Shown: positions 11,283-20,720 of the stretch, in pieces
Numbering within the stretch: the stretch's first letter is position 1
Layout of the letters: each line of letters starts with the position of its first letter
Assembly: GCA_963575745.1 (NCBI GenBank)
Contig: CAUYUJ010018737.1
Coordinates: 81,736 to 126,735, forward strand
Source: Prorocentrum cordatum
Lineage: Eukaryota > Sar > Dinophyceae > Prorocentrales > Prorocentraceae
DNA length: 45,000 nt
Direction: 5' to 3'
Translations under genes and position numbers: made by a program
The notes under the pieces: generated by a model
What the model was told of the DNA's origin: nothing
Databases searched by the model: none
The model's input: the letters and a program-made list of their open reading frames with translations, nothing else

Positions 11283-11490
11283 CCACGGAGGAGCAGGAGG
11301 ATGAGGAGGAGGAGCAGGAGGAGGAGGAGGAGGAGGAGGAGGAGGAGCAGGAGGAGGAGGGAGGAGGAGGAGGGAGGAGAGGAGGAGGAGAGGAGGAGGA
11401 GGAGGATGAGGAGAGGAGGAGGAGGAGGGGGGAGAAGGAGGAGGAAGGAGGAGGAGGGGGGAGGAGGAGGAGAGGAGGAGGAGGAGGAGG
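11283..11490. repeat. (GGA)n polypurine tract
   Basis: About 200 bp of almost pure GGA/GAG on the + strand with occasional C or T interruptions. The glutamate, arginine or serine/leucine-repeat frames across it are not genes. Confidence 0.9.
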
Positions 11491-11689
11491 TTTCCGACAG
11501 CATGGAGGAGTTTTGTGTGAGCCGGAGCCGCACCGCGCCCCGGGGCCCGAACGCCGCTTTCAGGGGCACCTGCGCGGCGCCTGGGCGAGAGTGACATTCC
11601 TCCCGCTCGCGCGCGGCTCTGCGGCTCGGCGGGAAGCGCCACTCTGAGAAGCAATGTGCGCGTCGCCGAGTGGATGTGTGCCAGGCCCC

Positions 11690-11895
11690 TGACGAATCCC
11701 CACGCACCCTCCGGAGATCCTCACGGATCCCTCGGGGGAGCTCGCGCGTCCTTGCGGAGTTGTCCGCATCCCTTGGGGATCCTCACGAATCCCTAGGGGC
11801 TCACCACGAATCCTTCGGGAATCTCTGCGACGCTTTCTAGGGAATCTCCACGACAGGGGAATCACTATGGGGATCTTCGCAATCCCAACAAGAAC
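11690..11895. repeat. ~24-bp tandem repeat (GGGGATCCTCACGAATCCCT-like)
   Basis: Six to eight imperfect copies of a unit of about 24 bp with core GGATCCTCACGAATCCCT. Variants are GGAGATCCTCACGGATCCCT, GGGGATCCTCACGAATCCCT, GGGCTCACCACGAATCCTT and GGGAATCTCCACGAC. Much of the unit is weakly palindromic around GGATCC. Confidence 0.65.
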
Positions 11896-11899
11896 TCAT

Positions 11900-12080
11900 C
11901 AGGCGCGCCTTGCAGAAGCCTTTCATAAGCATTTCATAGGCCTCTCAGTAGCTTCAGAAGACTTTCGTAAGCCTCTCAGAAGCTTCTCAGAAGCCTTTCA
12001 AAAGCTCACTAGAAACCTTTTAGAAGTCTTCCAGGAGCTTTTTCGGAAGGCTTTCAGAAGCCTCTCAGAAGCCCCTCGTA
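11900..12080. repeat. ~12-bp repeat array (AGAAGCCTYTC)
   Basis: The motif CAGAAGCCTYTC and close variants recur 10 or more times (for example CTCAGAAGCTTCTCAGAAGC near 11977-11996), with spacing mostly in multiples of about 10-15 bp. A 92-codon + frame covers it (11867-12145) but only reads the repeat, so no gene is called. Confidence 0.65.
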
Positions 12081-14100
12081 CGCTTGGCCCCTCACATTCA
12101 CACTTCCTCACACTTTTTTCTCACATTCCCAAAAGTGGACCCTAAGATCAGCCCAACTCAGCAGGGGAATGCTCCAACTAACCAAGGTAAAGACCAACGG
12201 GCCAGAATTCGACTGTCGAATAACCCAACAATTAATTGTGGTAAAGGGCAACGAACCAGAGAATACAATTCAGTCATGTGGCCGCCCCGTCGGAGTCCGA
12301 CCTGTCGTCTCTTGTTCTCGGGCGCCTTTTGGGGCTGTCTTGGAGACCTTATTAACCTGACCCCTTTGGGAACTCTCTTGGGTGATCTGGGAGCTCTCAA
12401 AACCCTGCTGCAGGCGAAACTTTCAAGTTCAGTGATATCCTCAGGTTTGTGAAAGGCCCAAGCTTCTCGGGGTCGTCCTCGGGAGGCCCCAGGGCCACGG
12501 TGCCATCTTGGGGCCCTTTCGGCGTGTCGTGGGGGCTTCCCGAGCAATGCTGTGCAATATCGCGCCATATTCGCTGGAGGTTATCCTACCTGGGGCCATC
12601 TTAGAGCCGCCTTGACCCAAAAGTCCCCTGAGGAGGCCCACGAGAGGCCCAGGTCAGTCGAATCCATCTCCACTGTGGCACGTCTTCTTACTTGCAGAGG
12701 GAAGGCGCCAGATTGGCCTCGCCCCGTCGGAGCCCGACACGTCGCCTCTTTGCCCTCCGGGGACGCTCCTGGGGCGCTCTCGGGCGCTCCTCTGCGGGCC
12801 CCCTGCGGAGCTCTCCCTGGACTTTCTCGGGGCCATCATGAGGCTACCAGGGGTTCACTGGAAGCGAGAAGGCGAGAAGGTGCGAGCCATGGCAGAACGG
12901 CAGAAGCTGTCTGAAGACTTGTCCTCTCGGGAGCATCTTTGGTAGGCCCCGTGCACTTGGAGCCGCTTTCAGGAAGTCCTGGAGCCTTTTGGATGCATGC
13001 ATGAGGCCATCTTGAAGTCGTTGAGCTTTGACGCCCAGCGCGCCCTCTGAGCGTCCTTATCAAGGTTTTGAATGAGCGTGCTTCTTGTTGCGTTGCCTTA
13101 GGTATCCGCCACCCTTCGGGATGGGTGTGTATGTGTATTGGCGTATGCGTATGCGTTTCTATTTGCAACGGGGACGGGTACTAAACGAGTGCTTTATTCG
13201 CAGGCGCAATATTGCAGACGCGACCTGCCCGACACCAGCGCGCCTTGCCCAGACCCGCCACTACAACGAAGCAGACCGTCTTCTGTCATGCCGTTTGGGT
13301 ATCCCCGACCCGTCAGTTTGAATCATTCCCCCACTGGCAGTCAGGACCGGCTTTTGCCCTCTGCTTTTCGTCGACCCACGTGTCCGACGCCTCACGGAGC
13401 CACTTGAGGGTCTTTGGAGCGCTCGTTGGAGCTTCCGGGACAGTATGGGGGAGTCTTGGGGCTATGAGGCTGGCCGTGAGGCAGTCTCGGGTCTAGGGAC
13501 GTCTTGAAGTCCTGGCTGGTCTTCGGCCGTCTCGTGTCCATCATGCGGTGGTTTTGGGGCTGCCTTGGGGGGAGTGTTGAACCGTCTTGGCGTCTTGGGA
13601 TCACCGGGGCGGTCTGCGCCGCTGGGGCGTCACGTGGCGCTGGTCGAAGCCTCTGGAGGCCACCTTTACAGCCACGAGGATGGCAAGGCGAGTGGAGTGT
13701 AGAGTCTGCATATGTGGAGATCCCGGCCTGGGGTTCCGGGCAGGACCCCCGTATGTGGGTGCCCCTCTCCCCCGCGGGCCGCTCCCCAGGAGGCCCCCTC
13801 GGTCCGGGGCCGCCCGAAAACGCTCAGAGACACCCAAGATGCGCCGAGGCAGCCCAAGAGGCTTCCAAGACGCCCCAAGAAGGCCCCAATGGTTGGGGCT
13901 GCTAGAACCTAAGCGCACGCAGGGTTCTAGTAAACAGTCATGAGTTTTTCCCAACCATTCTGTGGTGTTGGGTCCTCGTTTTGGAGAGATAGCGGCCCGC
14001 GGACCCTCTCCTTCTCCTTCTCCTCCTTCATCTCCTTTTCCTCCTCTTCCTCCTCGTCTCTTCCATGCCTCCTTTCTCCGTACTCCTTTTCCGTCCGCAT
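12081..14100. other. No gene recognised
   Basis: This stretch has moderate GC and short open frames. It holds scattered GGCCATCTTG/CCGTCTTGGG-type motifs (about 12480-12600, 12830, 13005, 13500-13600), suggesting degenerate members of the short repeat seen at 10.85-11.05 kb. ARCCCC(A/G)AGATG-type words near 13830-13910 (GCCCAAGAGGCTTCCAAGAC and GCCCCAAGAAGGCCCC) are the same motif on the opposite strand. A TCC-rich tract begins at about 14008. Confidence 0.4.
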
Positions 14101-14331
14101 CACTACCGTCATCATCACCATCATCACCACCACCATCATCATCATCAGCATCATCACCACCACCATCATCATCACCATCGTCATCAGCACCACCATAATC
14201 ATCATAACCATCATCATCATCACCGTCGTCGTCGCCGCCGTCGACTTCATCACCATCATCATCGTTATCACGGTCATTACCATCATCATTACCGTCACCA
14301 TCATCATCACCATCGTCATCATCACCATCAG

Positions 14332-14373
<42 letters not shown>

Positions 14374-14636
14374 TCTCATCACCATCACCATCACCATCAC
14401 CACCACCACCATCACCATCACAATCACCATCAGCATCACCATCACCATCACCATCACCATCACCATCACCATCACCATCACCATCACCATCACCATCACC
14501 ATCACCATCACCATCACCATCACCATCACCATCACCATCACCATCACCATCACCATCACCATCACCATCACCATAACCATAACCATCACCATCACCATAT
14601 CATCATCATCATCACCATCGTCACGATCACAATGGC

Positions 14637-14686
<50 letters not shown>

Positions 14687-14738
14687 GCATCATCATCATC
14701 ATCATCATCATCATAAGCATAAACATAAGCATAAGCAG

Positions 14739-14833
<95 letters not shown>
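14101..14833. repeat. Long (CAT)n / (CACCAT)n microsatellite
   Basis: More than 700 bp of trinucleotide CAT/ATC repeat. A hexanucleotide core (CACCAT)n runs from about 14379 to 14600, and a nearly pure (ATC)n tail from 14640 to 14833 is interrupted by AAGCATAAACATAAGC at about 14713-14738. Poly-His, poly-Ile/Ser and, on the minus strand, poly-Asp/Met frames of up to 487 codons are artefacts of the repeat. Confidence 0.95.
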
Positions 14834-14849
14834 ATAGGCCACAGCCCCT

Positions 14850-15360
14850 CGAAACCATCGTGGCCCCATGGGAAGCTCCACAGAGGGCTCTGGTGGCAGG
14901 GGCCGCCTGGCAGCACCGCGCCAGCTTCGGTACACCCCTCCGGAGGACCGTGGCCCCAAAAGGGGAGCTCCACCGAAGGCCCCAGTGCCCGGGGTCGCAT
15001 GGCAGCGCCGCGACCCTTTCGGCACGCCGCCCACGAGGGTCGTTTCCCCATAGGGGAGCTCCCACGGAGGGCCCCAGCGGCTGGGGTCGCAGGGCGGCAC
15101 CGCGCCGATGTCGGTCAACCCCTGAGGAGGAGGGAGCTCCGCCAGGGGCCCCGGTGGCAGGGCTCGCAGGCGTGACCGTGCCCATGTTGGCGACGCCCTC
15201 ACGAGGCTCGTGGCCCCAGCGGCAGGGTTCGCATGAGATTCCGCCTTGCATGTCGGCACACCCCTCACGAGGATCGTGGCCCCATATGGAGCTTCACCGA
15301 AGGCCCCAGTGGCAGCGCCCAGCATGGCACTGCCGCATCCATCCGAGGGTCGTGTCGGAT
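14850..15360. repeat. Tandem array of ~60-92 bp GC-rich units
   Basis: Each unit has CGTGGCCCCAWRKGGAGCTC, CAC(C/G)GAAGGCCCCAGTGGC, GGGTCGCATGGCAGC and CACCCCTC(A/C)CGAGG. The CGTGGCCCC anchor falls at about 14859, 14949, 15040 (CGTTTCCCC), 15122 (degenerate), 15209, 15275 and 15350. A diverged copy follows near 15645 (GGTGGCCCCATAGGAAAACC). It directly abuts the CAT microsatellite. Minus-strand frames 14831-15325 and 14592-15251 read the repeat only. Confidence 0.75.
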
Positions 15361-15475
15361 GGGGAGGAGGATGCGGAGGAGGAGGAGGAGGAGGAGGAGG
15401 AGGAGGAGGAGGAGGAGGAGGAGGAGGAGGGAGGAGGAGGAGGAGGAGGAGGAGGAGGAGGAGAAGGGTGGGAGA
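15361..15475. repeat. (GGA)n polypurine tract
   Basis: About 110 bp of GGA repeat on the + strand, directly following the ~90-bp array. Confidence 0.9.
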
Positions 15476-16137
15476 GGGAACCTGTACAGGCTTCTTTCCC
15501 CCCTGGCATTGCTGGAACGAGACCCTGAAACGGCTCTTTGTCTGGCGGCTGGAGAGGAAGCATGGAAATGTTATCTGTCCTCTCTGTAATTATGCTCCTT
15601 TCGGTTGAGTCTTCCTGCCGCGGAGCGTCCACTACATCGCGGGTTGGTGGCCCCATAGGAAAACCTGTCGAAAGATGGAGCCACAGCACGGCACCCATAA
15701 CTGCACATCGTTTGGTCCTTTGCTGGGATACTTCGAAGTCTTGTGGCTCCCTTGGCCCTGTCGGAGGGCTCCTGAGGGCAGCGAGGGTGCCGTTCTGAAT
15801 TGTCAGGCAGTTTGGGAAGTCTGACAGGTGTTGTGGAGGTAGTTTGAGCCGTCCTGGGGCGTCCACGAGGCCATCTTGAGCTGGTCGTGGCCCGTTTTGA
15901 GGCAGCTTTACGGCGATCTGGGACCAGCCTGGAACAATGCGGCTCGCTCCTCCACTGGTGATGTTTGCCCTGCGAAGGCCCAGGGGCCACGAAGGTGTGC
16001 CGTCCGAGGTGAGGTATGCCGAGCTGCTTTTCCTCCCGGGCCAATGAGCCAAGACTTGATGCGGAAGCATGGTCTATCTAGGTTTTCTTTTCGCTGGGGG
16101 CCCCAAGCGCTGCTGCGCATCGAGGGAGCAAGGGCAG
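15476..16137. other. No gene recognised
   Basis: This stretch contains short motifs of the type CTTGGCCCTGTCGGAGG and GGCCATCTTGAG that recall the degenerate repeats at 10.85 and 12-13.6 kb. The 258-codon minus frame (15294-16070) starts in this DNA and ends in the purine tract with no domain seen. Confidence 0.35.
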
Positions 16138-16247
16138 GGGGGGGAGGAGGAGGCGGAGGAGAAGGAGGGGAGGGATGATCAATATGCGGAGGAGGATGGA
16201 GGAGGAGGGGGAGGAGGAGGAGGAGGAGGAGGGGGAGGAGGAGGGTA
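16138..16247. repeat. (GGA)n polypurine tract upstream of the intact gene
   Basis: GGA repeats broken by ATGATCAATATGC at about 16176-16190. The tract ends 79 bp before the putative spliced-leader relict. Confidence 0.9.
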
Positions 16248-16325
16248 TGGCAGAGCCCCACGCTGGCCGCCTGGAATTTGAGGAAGCGCTGTGCCCGATG
16301 CCAGGCGGGAATTCCCTTGTCCTGT

Positions 16326-16347
16326 TCAGTAGCCACGTCGGCTCAGA
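16326..16347 (+). other. Possible relict spliced-leader sequence
   Basis: The 22-nt dinoflagellate spliced leader has the cores GTAGCCA and GGCTCA separated by TTTT. Here GTAGCCA (16329-16335) and GGCTCA (16340-16345) stand at exactly that distance, and by my count 16 of 22 positions match. It lies 74 nt upstream of the ATG of an intronless gene. Relict leaders upstream of genes are known in dinoflagellates as traces of mRNA being reverse-transcribed back into the genome. The match is imperfect and could be chance. Confidence 0.45.
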
Positions 16348-16421
16348 CAGACCTGAAAACCAGACTGCACGCATAACTCTACTGAATTTGGCCTGCTGCG
16401 CCGATAACTTGTCAGCACGCG

Positions 16422-17180
16422 ATGAGCTCCCGGTGGGCACTCGTTCTTGCCTCCCTGCCAGTGACTACCCAGCTGAGTGTGCTCTCGGATGGAGCAGTCG
16501 TGGATGCCGACGGCAAGGAGGATGATGCAGTGTATGACTTCGGCGGCTTCTTCGAATTCGTTGGACGGGCGAAGGAGGAGGAGGAGCAGCAGCTCGTCGG
16601 AGAGGGCCGCAAGATCACCGAGACGTCGGATCTGGCAGGGCCGTGGAAGGCGCCACTGAGCCCTGGCGACACTTACAGTGGCTCGGCTGCTTGGCCGCTT
16701 AGTAGCACAGCACAGTGCACCAGCGCCGACATGACGATCCTCAACGATATGGCCTTGAAGCAGGCGAAGAAGAAGTTGCCACCAGCCATGCGCGCGGGGG
16801 ATTTCAAGACAGGGTCTTGCTACACGGGGGCCGAGGCTTCTGGGTCGTGGGACATGACGGGTACTTCTGGGTTTGTGCCGTGCTACCAGTCGTACTTCCC
16901 CGTGTCCACGCCGTGCGCCACCTGCATCGGGAGCGTCTACTTGATGGCCAAGCACAACATGTCGACTAAATGCTACAATCTCTGCAAAGGGCGCCCGCAT
17001 AGGCGGGACGGTGCCCACTGGTGCTGGGAAGATTGCCAGTCCTGTATGTGGTACATCGGGAAGAAGCTGTCAGACTGCTACGGGGAGCCTTACGACATGG
17101 CGTGCAAGTACGCGAAGGAGCTCGGGAAGGAGGGTTGGTTCGAGAAGAATGGCATCGACCCCAATGGAGCGTTTCCGTAG
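16422..17180 (+). CDS. Secreted cysteine-rich protein, 252 aa, unknown function
   Basis: This is the only convincingly intact gene in the window. The ATG at 16422 gives a short polar start and a hydrophobic stretch (WALVLASLPV, residues 5-14), which looks like a signal peptide; cleavage somewhere at 18-25 is likely. Residues 30-70 are acidic. The rest carries 12 cysteines (99, 133, 154, 165, 168, 184, 188, 201, 205, 208, 219, 228), an even number that would suit six disulfides. Eight of them cluster in residues 165-219, with CATC, CYNLC and CWEDCQSC spacings. One N-glycosylation site, NMS, lies at 179-181. No enzyme motif was recognised. The frame has no stop or intron in 759 bp and the codon use looks like real coding. 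Secretion is inferred from the N-terminus only. The gene sits alone between purine tracts, with no neighbour to suggest a role. Confidence 0.8.
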   Translation: MSSRWALVLASLPVTTQLSVLSDGAVVDADGKEDDAVYDFGGFFEFVGRAKEEEEQQLVGEGRKITETSDLAGPWKAPLSPGDTYSGSAAWPLSSTAQCTSADMTILNDMALKQAKKKLPPAMRAGDFKTGSCYTGAEASGSWDMTGTSGFVPCYQSYFPVSTPCATCIGSVYLMAKHNMSTKCYNLCKGRPHRRDGAHWCWEDCQSCMWYIGKKLSDCYGEPYDMACKYAKELGKEGWFEKNGIDPNGAFP

Positions 17181-17446
17181 TGGGGTAGGTCGGCGTGACA
17201 CTTGCATTTGCCGCTGCGTGTCCCACAGTTGTCAGCTATGTCTCTCCACCGTGCAGTTGATTCTTGGGATATCCGCGCCCGCGCTCGCGCTTTCAACCTT
17301 CTCCTCGCCCTTGTCCTTTTGCTCCTTGTCCTCCATGTTGTCCTCCTTCTCGTCGGTCTGCTCTTGCTCCAGGTCCCCAGTACTGCTTTCTCGACGCGCT
17401 CTCAGAGGGATGAGGGTGGGTGTGTGTGGGGGTAAGTAGGACGGTG
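17181..17446. other. 3' flank of the intact gene, no gene seen
   Basis: The sequence is T/C-rich with CTCCTTGTCCTCC-type runs (about 17298-17370) and TGGGTGTGTGTGGGGG at 17415. No poly(A) tract follows the stop codon, so there is no direct trace of a retroposed tail. Confidence 0.4.
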
Positions 17447-17583
17447 GGGAGGAGGAGGAGGAGGAGGAGGAGGAATACAATGATGACGGGGAGGAGGAGG
17501 AGGAGGAGGAGGAGGAGGAGGAGGAGGAGGAAGAGGAATAGGAGGAGGAGGAGGAGGAGGAGGAGGAGGAGGAGGAGGAGGAG
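17447..17583. repeat. (GGA)n polypurine tract
   Basis: Two GGA runs separated by ATACAATGATGACGGG. Frames across it on either strand are repeats only. Confidence 0.9.
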
Positions 17584-17705
17584 GACAAGCTAGGTGCGCT
17601 CGCGTCATATCTGACGTCCTACCCCTCCCTCCCATCCCTTACCATGGCGCTGATTTTCTCTATCCGCGGACGCGTGTCGTAGCGGACCTGTGGCTCCGCG
17701 CGCGC

Positions 17706-17822
17706 GTGCGTAGTGGGTGGTGGTGCGCGTGCGTGCGTGCGTGCGTGCGTGTGTGCGTGGTTGTGGTGGTGGTGGTGGTGGGTGGTGGTGGTGGTGGTGG
17801 TGCTGGTGGTGGTGGTGCGGCG
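17706..17822. repeat. (GTGC)n and (GTG)n microsatellite
   Basis: A GCGTGCGTGCGTGCGTGCGT run at about 17730-17755 is followed by (GTG)n to about 17818. The His/Thr/Pro-repeat minus-strand frames are artefacts. Confidence 0.9.
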
Positions 17823-18127
17823 CGGTGGTGGCGGGCGGATGGGCGCGCGAGAAAGAGGCCCGCGCTGGGGCGAGAACGCCATCCTGAACGACGGAGGCCA
17901 AACACCGATCCGAAAATGAGGCCCACGCTGCAGCGGGAACACGATTCGGATTCGGGAGCAGAAATGAGGCCGGCGCTTCAGCGAGAGCAGCATTTTTGAA
18001 AAAAAAAACGCAGGCGAAAACCCAACTCCCGGGAATCCTGTGTGTAAAAAAACAGTACGCGGGGGGGGTCGGCCACTCCCAGCACGCCATCAGGGGAAGA
18101 GGGAGAGTTGTATTCATATTGATTAAT

Positions 18128-18587
18128 TGCGGAGGAGGGGGAGGAGGCGGAGGAGGTGGAGGAGGAGGAGCAGGAGGAGATGGGTGAGTCACCGAGTGGT
18201 TTGCGAAGGATCAGAAGTCCAGTGTGGCATGCCTTGGTTGATCGTTCGCACCGGCAGAGCGTTGGACGGAGCACGATCAGCCGAACAGAAAATTCAAAGC
18301 CCGACGCCCATAACACATCACTTGACTTGGGTAGTGCGTAGTTTTCAGCCCCCTCATCCTCTTTCCCGTCATGCTCCCAATCCTCCCTCCTCTGTCTTTC
18401 CTCCTCCCTCTTTCTTCCTCCCGTCCGCCCTCCCTCTACCTCCCTCCTCCCTTCTCCCTCCCCCTCCCTCTCCCTCCTCCTCCTCCTCCTCCTCCTTCCT
18501 CCTCCTCCTCCCCCCTCCTCCCTCCTCTCTCCTCCCACCTGCTGCTGCTGCTGCTGCTGCTGCTCTTCCTCCTCCTCCTCCTCCCCT
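18128..18587. repeat. (GGA)n tract, spacer, then CT-rich tract
   Basis: GGA repeats (18131-18180) give way to about 180 bp of ordinary sequence and then to a pyrimidine-rich tract (about 18357-18587) of CCT, TCC and (CTG)n (18541-18563). The copia element's left LTR starts directly after it. The same kind of CCT tract continues after the right LTR, so this is the target site. Confidence 0.8.
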
Positions 18588-18786
18588 TGTCTTCTGTGTC
18601 CAATCCTTCCCCTCTCCTCTTTGTGTCTGACGTCCCATTATCGCCCTAGGTTATGTATCCGTGCGCAGCCCTTTGGGCTTAGGTCTCACTATGACCTCCG
18701 AGCTCGGAGGTTCGAGGAATGTTGAGGGTTTCCACAACTGTGCCGTCCTCATCCCGTTATTCCGATGTCTGACGACAGCGACGACA
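18588..18786 (+). repeat. 5' LTR of Ty1/copia element
   Basis: It begins TGTCTTCTGTGTCCAATCC and ends GCGACGACA, so it has the usual TG...CA ends. It aligns along its whole length with 27732-27933; by eye about 21 differences and one 3-bp indel separate them (roughly 89 % identity), so the insertion is old. TTATGTATCC at 18651 could serve in the promoter, but this is unproven. Confidence 0.88.
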
Positions 18787-20060
18787 ATGGTAGCGGAGCT
18801 TGGTCACGAGCGAACAGGAGGGGGACGTGGACACTACGGGGATTCATGGTGCTCGCGGGTCTTCAGCCAGGGACGGGACCGGCAAAAAGGACAACAAAGG
18901 AGACGGCGAACATGGGGCTCATGGACGGCATCGTGGGGCAGTTCCGGCGCAGGGGGACGCTGGACGTGGCACCCCAACGAGGACGCGGACGAAGTTCACT
19001 CCATGGACGACAGCTGGGACAGTTGGCAGAAAGTGAGCACTCCCTGGCACGAGCGATCTAGAGATTGCTCGGCACCTCCAGTGTTTTATGGGCTCGACCA
19101 CCTGCAGCTATGTCGAGACAATTTGAGTTCGTGGAAGTTGAGAACGGGCTATAGGCCCGAGAATCAGGCAAGAAAGGTTCTTGAGTCTCTTCCGATATAT
19201 TTGCAGGCGAAGTTCCGGACACTGAGGTACAAGCTCGACCAGGAAGACGGCCTCGACACCCTCATCTCACACTTAGAGCTGGTGTCGGGCGAGAAGCCCG
19301 GCGACAAAGAAAGGGAAACACATAATAGGGCGCTGTTCGATTTCAAGATCCGCAGAAGCGTTCGTAGTCAGAAGGGGCAGCCAGGTGAGCGAGGCTGAGA
19401 GGTTCGGCTTGACGCTGCCGGACCACTTGCTCGCGTGCTGCTACGAGGAGGGTGCGATGCTGCAGGGCCAGATGAAAGGTAACCTGAGAATGCTGATGGG
19501 CGACGACGTCTCGCTCAGGGCAGTTCGGGAGGCACTGTTGGCTATGGATGTCAGGAAGAAGACTGTTCTTACCCTCCTCGCTCCTGGCCCTTCCAAGAGC
19601 CTCGTCGAGACCGGCAGCCACACCTCAGCCCACGGGGCATGAGGCCGTGGAGTCGCTCGACCTGTTCGAGGTGGAGTTTCCTGGAGACGAGACTGTGACG
19701 TGGCTAGCGGCCATCGACGAGCACGATCTTGATGAGGACCAGGCTCGAGGACCAGCCTTATCATGTGTTTGCAGAACTTGCCGAGCCACGACGACGACGA
19801 TCTCGGCAGGAATCGAAGCAGATGAAGAATGCCAAGCGCGTGGGTCGCGACTTCTTCGATCGCCGACGCGGGCAGGCTCCCCCGCCCCCGCGGCCCGGCT
19901 TCAAGCGCGTCTCGAAGAGGGATCTCAAGCACCGGTCACGGTGCTCCAACTACGGGGACAAGGGTCACTGGCGAGACGAGTGCGAGAAACCTTGCAGGTC
20001 TCGAGCGGACCGACTGAAGGCGGAGGGCGCCGCTGGCAATAGTGACGGGCCAACCTCCTC
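18787..20060 (+). pseudogene. gag: Copia gag (nucleocapsid) remnant
   Basis: Gag packages the element RNA. Two starts are possible: ATG 18787, overlapping the primer site, or ATG 18765 in another frame (MSDDSDDNGSGAWSR). APPVFYGL begins at 19072 and opens the conserved capsid region, which runs through SSWKLRTGYRPENQARKVLE to a stop at 19396-19398. The frame shifts near 19385 to SEAERFGLTLPDHLLACCYE, open to 19642. A third frame from 19729 carries QPYHVFAELAEPRRRRSRQE and the zinc knuckle. That knuckle should be CX2CX4HX4C; here it is C-X2-Y-X4-H-X4-C, with Tyr (TAC 19951-19953) in place of the second Cys, so zinc binding is probably lost. Confidence 0.8.
18788..18799 (+). other. Primer-binding site, initiator-Met tRNA type
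   Basis: TGGTAGCGGAGC begins one base after the 5' LTR. It differs at two or fewer informative positions from the complement of the 3' end of eukaryotic initiator-Met tRNA (TGGTATCAGAGC in plants, TGGTAGCAGAGG in animals). Copia-type elements often use this primer. Confidence 0.75.
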
Positions 20061-20720
20061 TTTCTTCTCGGTAGGCGACGTAAATGGCGCGAGAGGCTCC
20101 TGGGTTTCAGAGTTCGTGGTCACCTTCTTCGGTCAGGATGACATGGCGCTCGCCGAGGTTCGACGCTCGCTCGGCTCGATCTCCAACAGGCCCCTCGGCC
20201 CCTGCGGTCTGGTCGACGCGGCGGCGGGACGGGCGCTGATCGGCAAGGGGGATCTTGAGGTTCTGAAAAAAGGCGTTCGAGGAGCACGGACTCATGACTC
20301 AGGTGGATTACGACGAGGCCAGTTCCCAAGGCCAACGGAGTATGGGGCTTCGGGGTCGTGGAGTTCCTGGGGCTTCCACACCCCGCCGATGCTTCCAGCC
20401 AAGCGTCTAGAGATCGTGAAGGCAGTGGTGGACATGCCCGCCAACAAGTTGAGAGTTTGTGACAGCGGCTCGGAGATCGATCTCATCGGGCCCCCCTCCG
20501 GTCACAGGGCAGTGAACTTGATTGGCTGTGAACCTCGCAAGTTCAAGTTGGGCCCCGAGATGGCGGCCCGGTCCCCGCCGCTCGTCAAGGCGATGAGCTT
20601 CTTCCTTGTGACGGGCGATCCTGCCGACAACGAGCTCGATTCTTGGGAAGTGATCGGCAGTGTATTTCGGAGGCATCATGACCGTCCGAGGCGTGCTATG
20701 TTTACTCCCTGCAGGGTCTC
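20061..20720 (+). pseudogene. Copia protease-like region
   Basis: In the frame continuing from gag, GLVDAAAGRALIGKGDLE (Asp codon 20215-20217) stands where the retroviral-type aspartic protease has its D-T/S-G motif. Here it reads D-A-A, so activity is doubtful, although algal copia elements do vary. Downstream, MLPAKRLEIVKAVVDMPANK fits the flap and C-terminal part. Between them the sensible reading moves to another frame (EEHGLMTQVDYDEASSQGQ, about 20278-20334), indicating compensating frameshifts. Confidence 0.5.

Noticed and set aside
14065-15528. 487-codon plus frame with poly-His and minus frames with poly-Asp/Met
   Set aside because: They are readings of the (CAT)n microsatellite in different phases and continue into an unrelated tandem array.
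17605-18192. 195-codon minus frame with His/Thr/Pro repeats
   Set aside because: It reads (GTG)n and (GGA)n microsatellites; no domain outside them.
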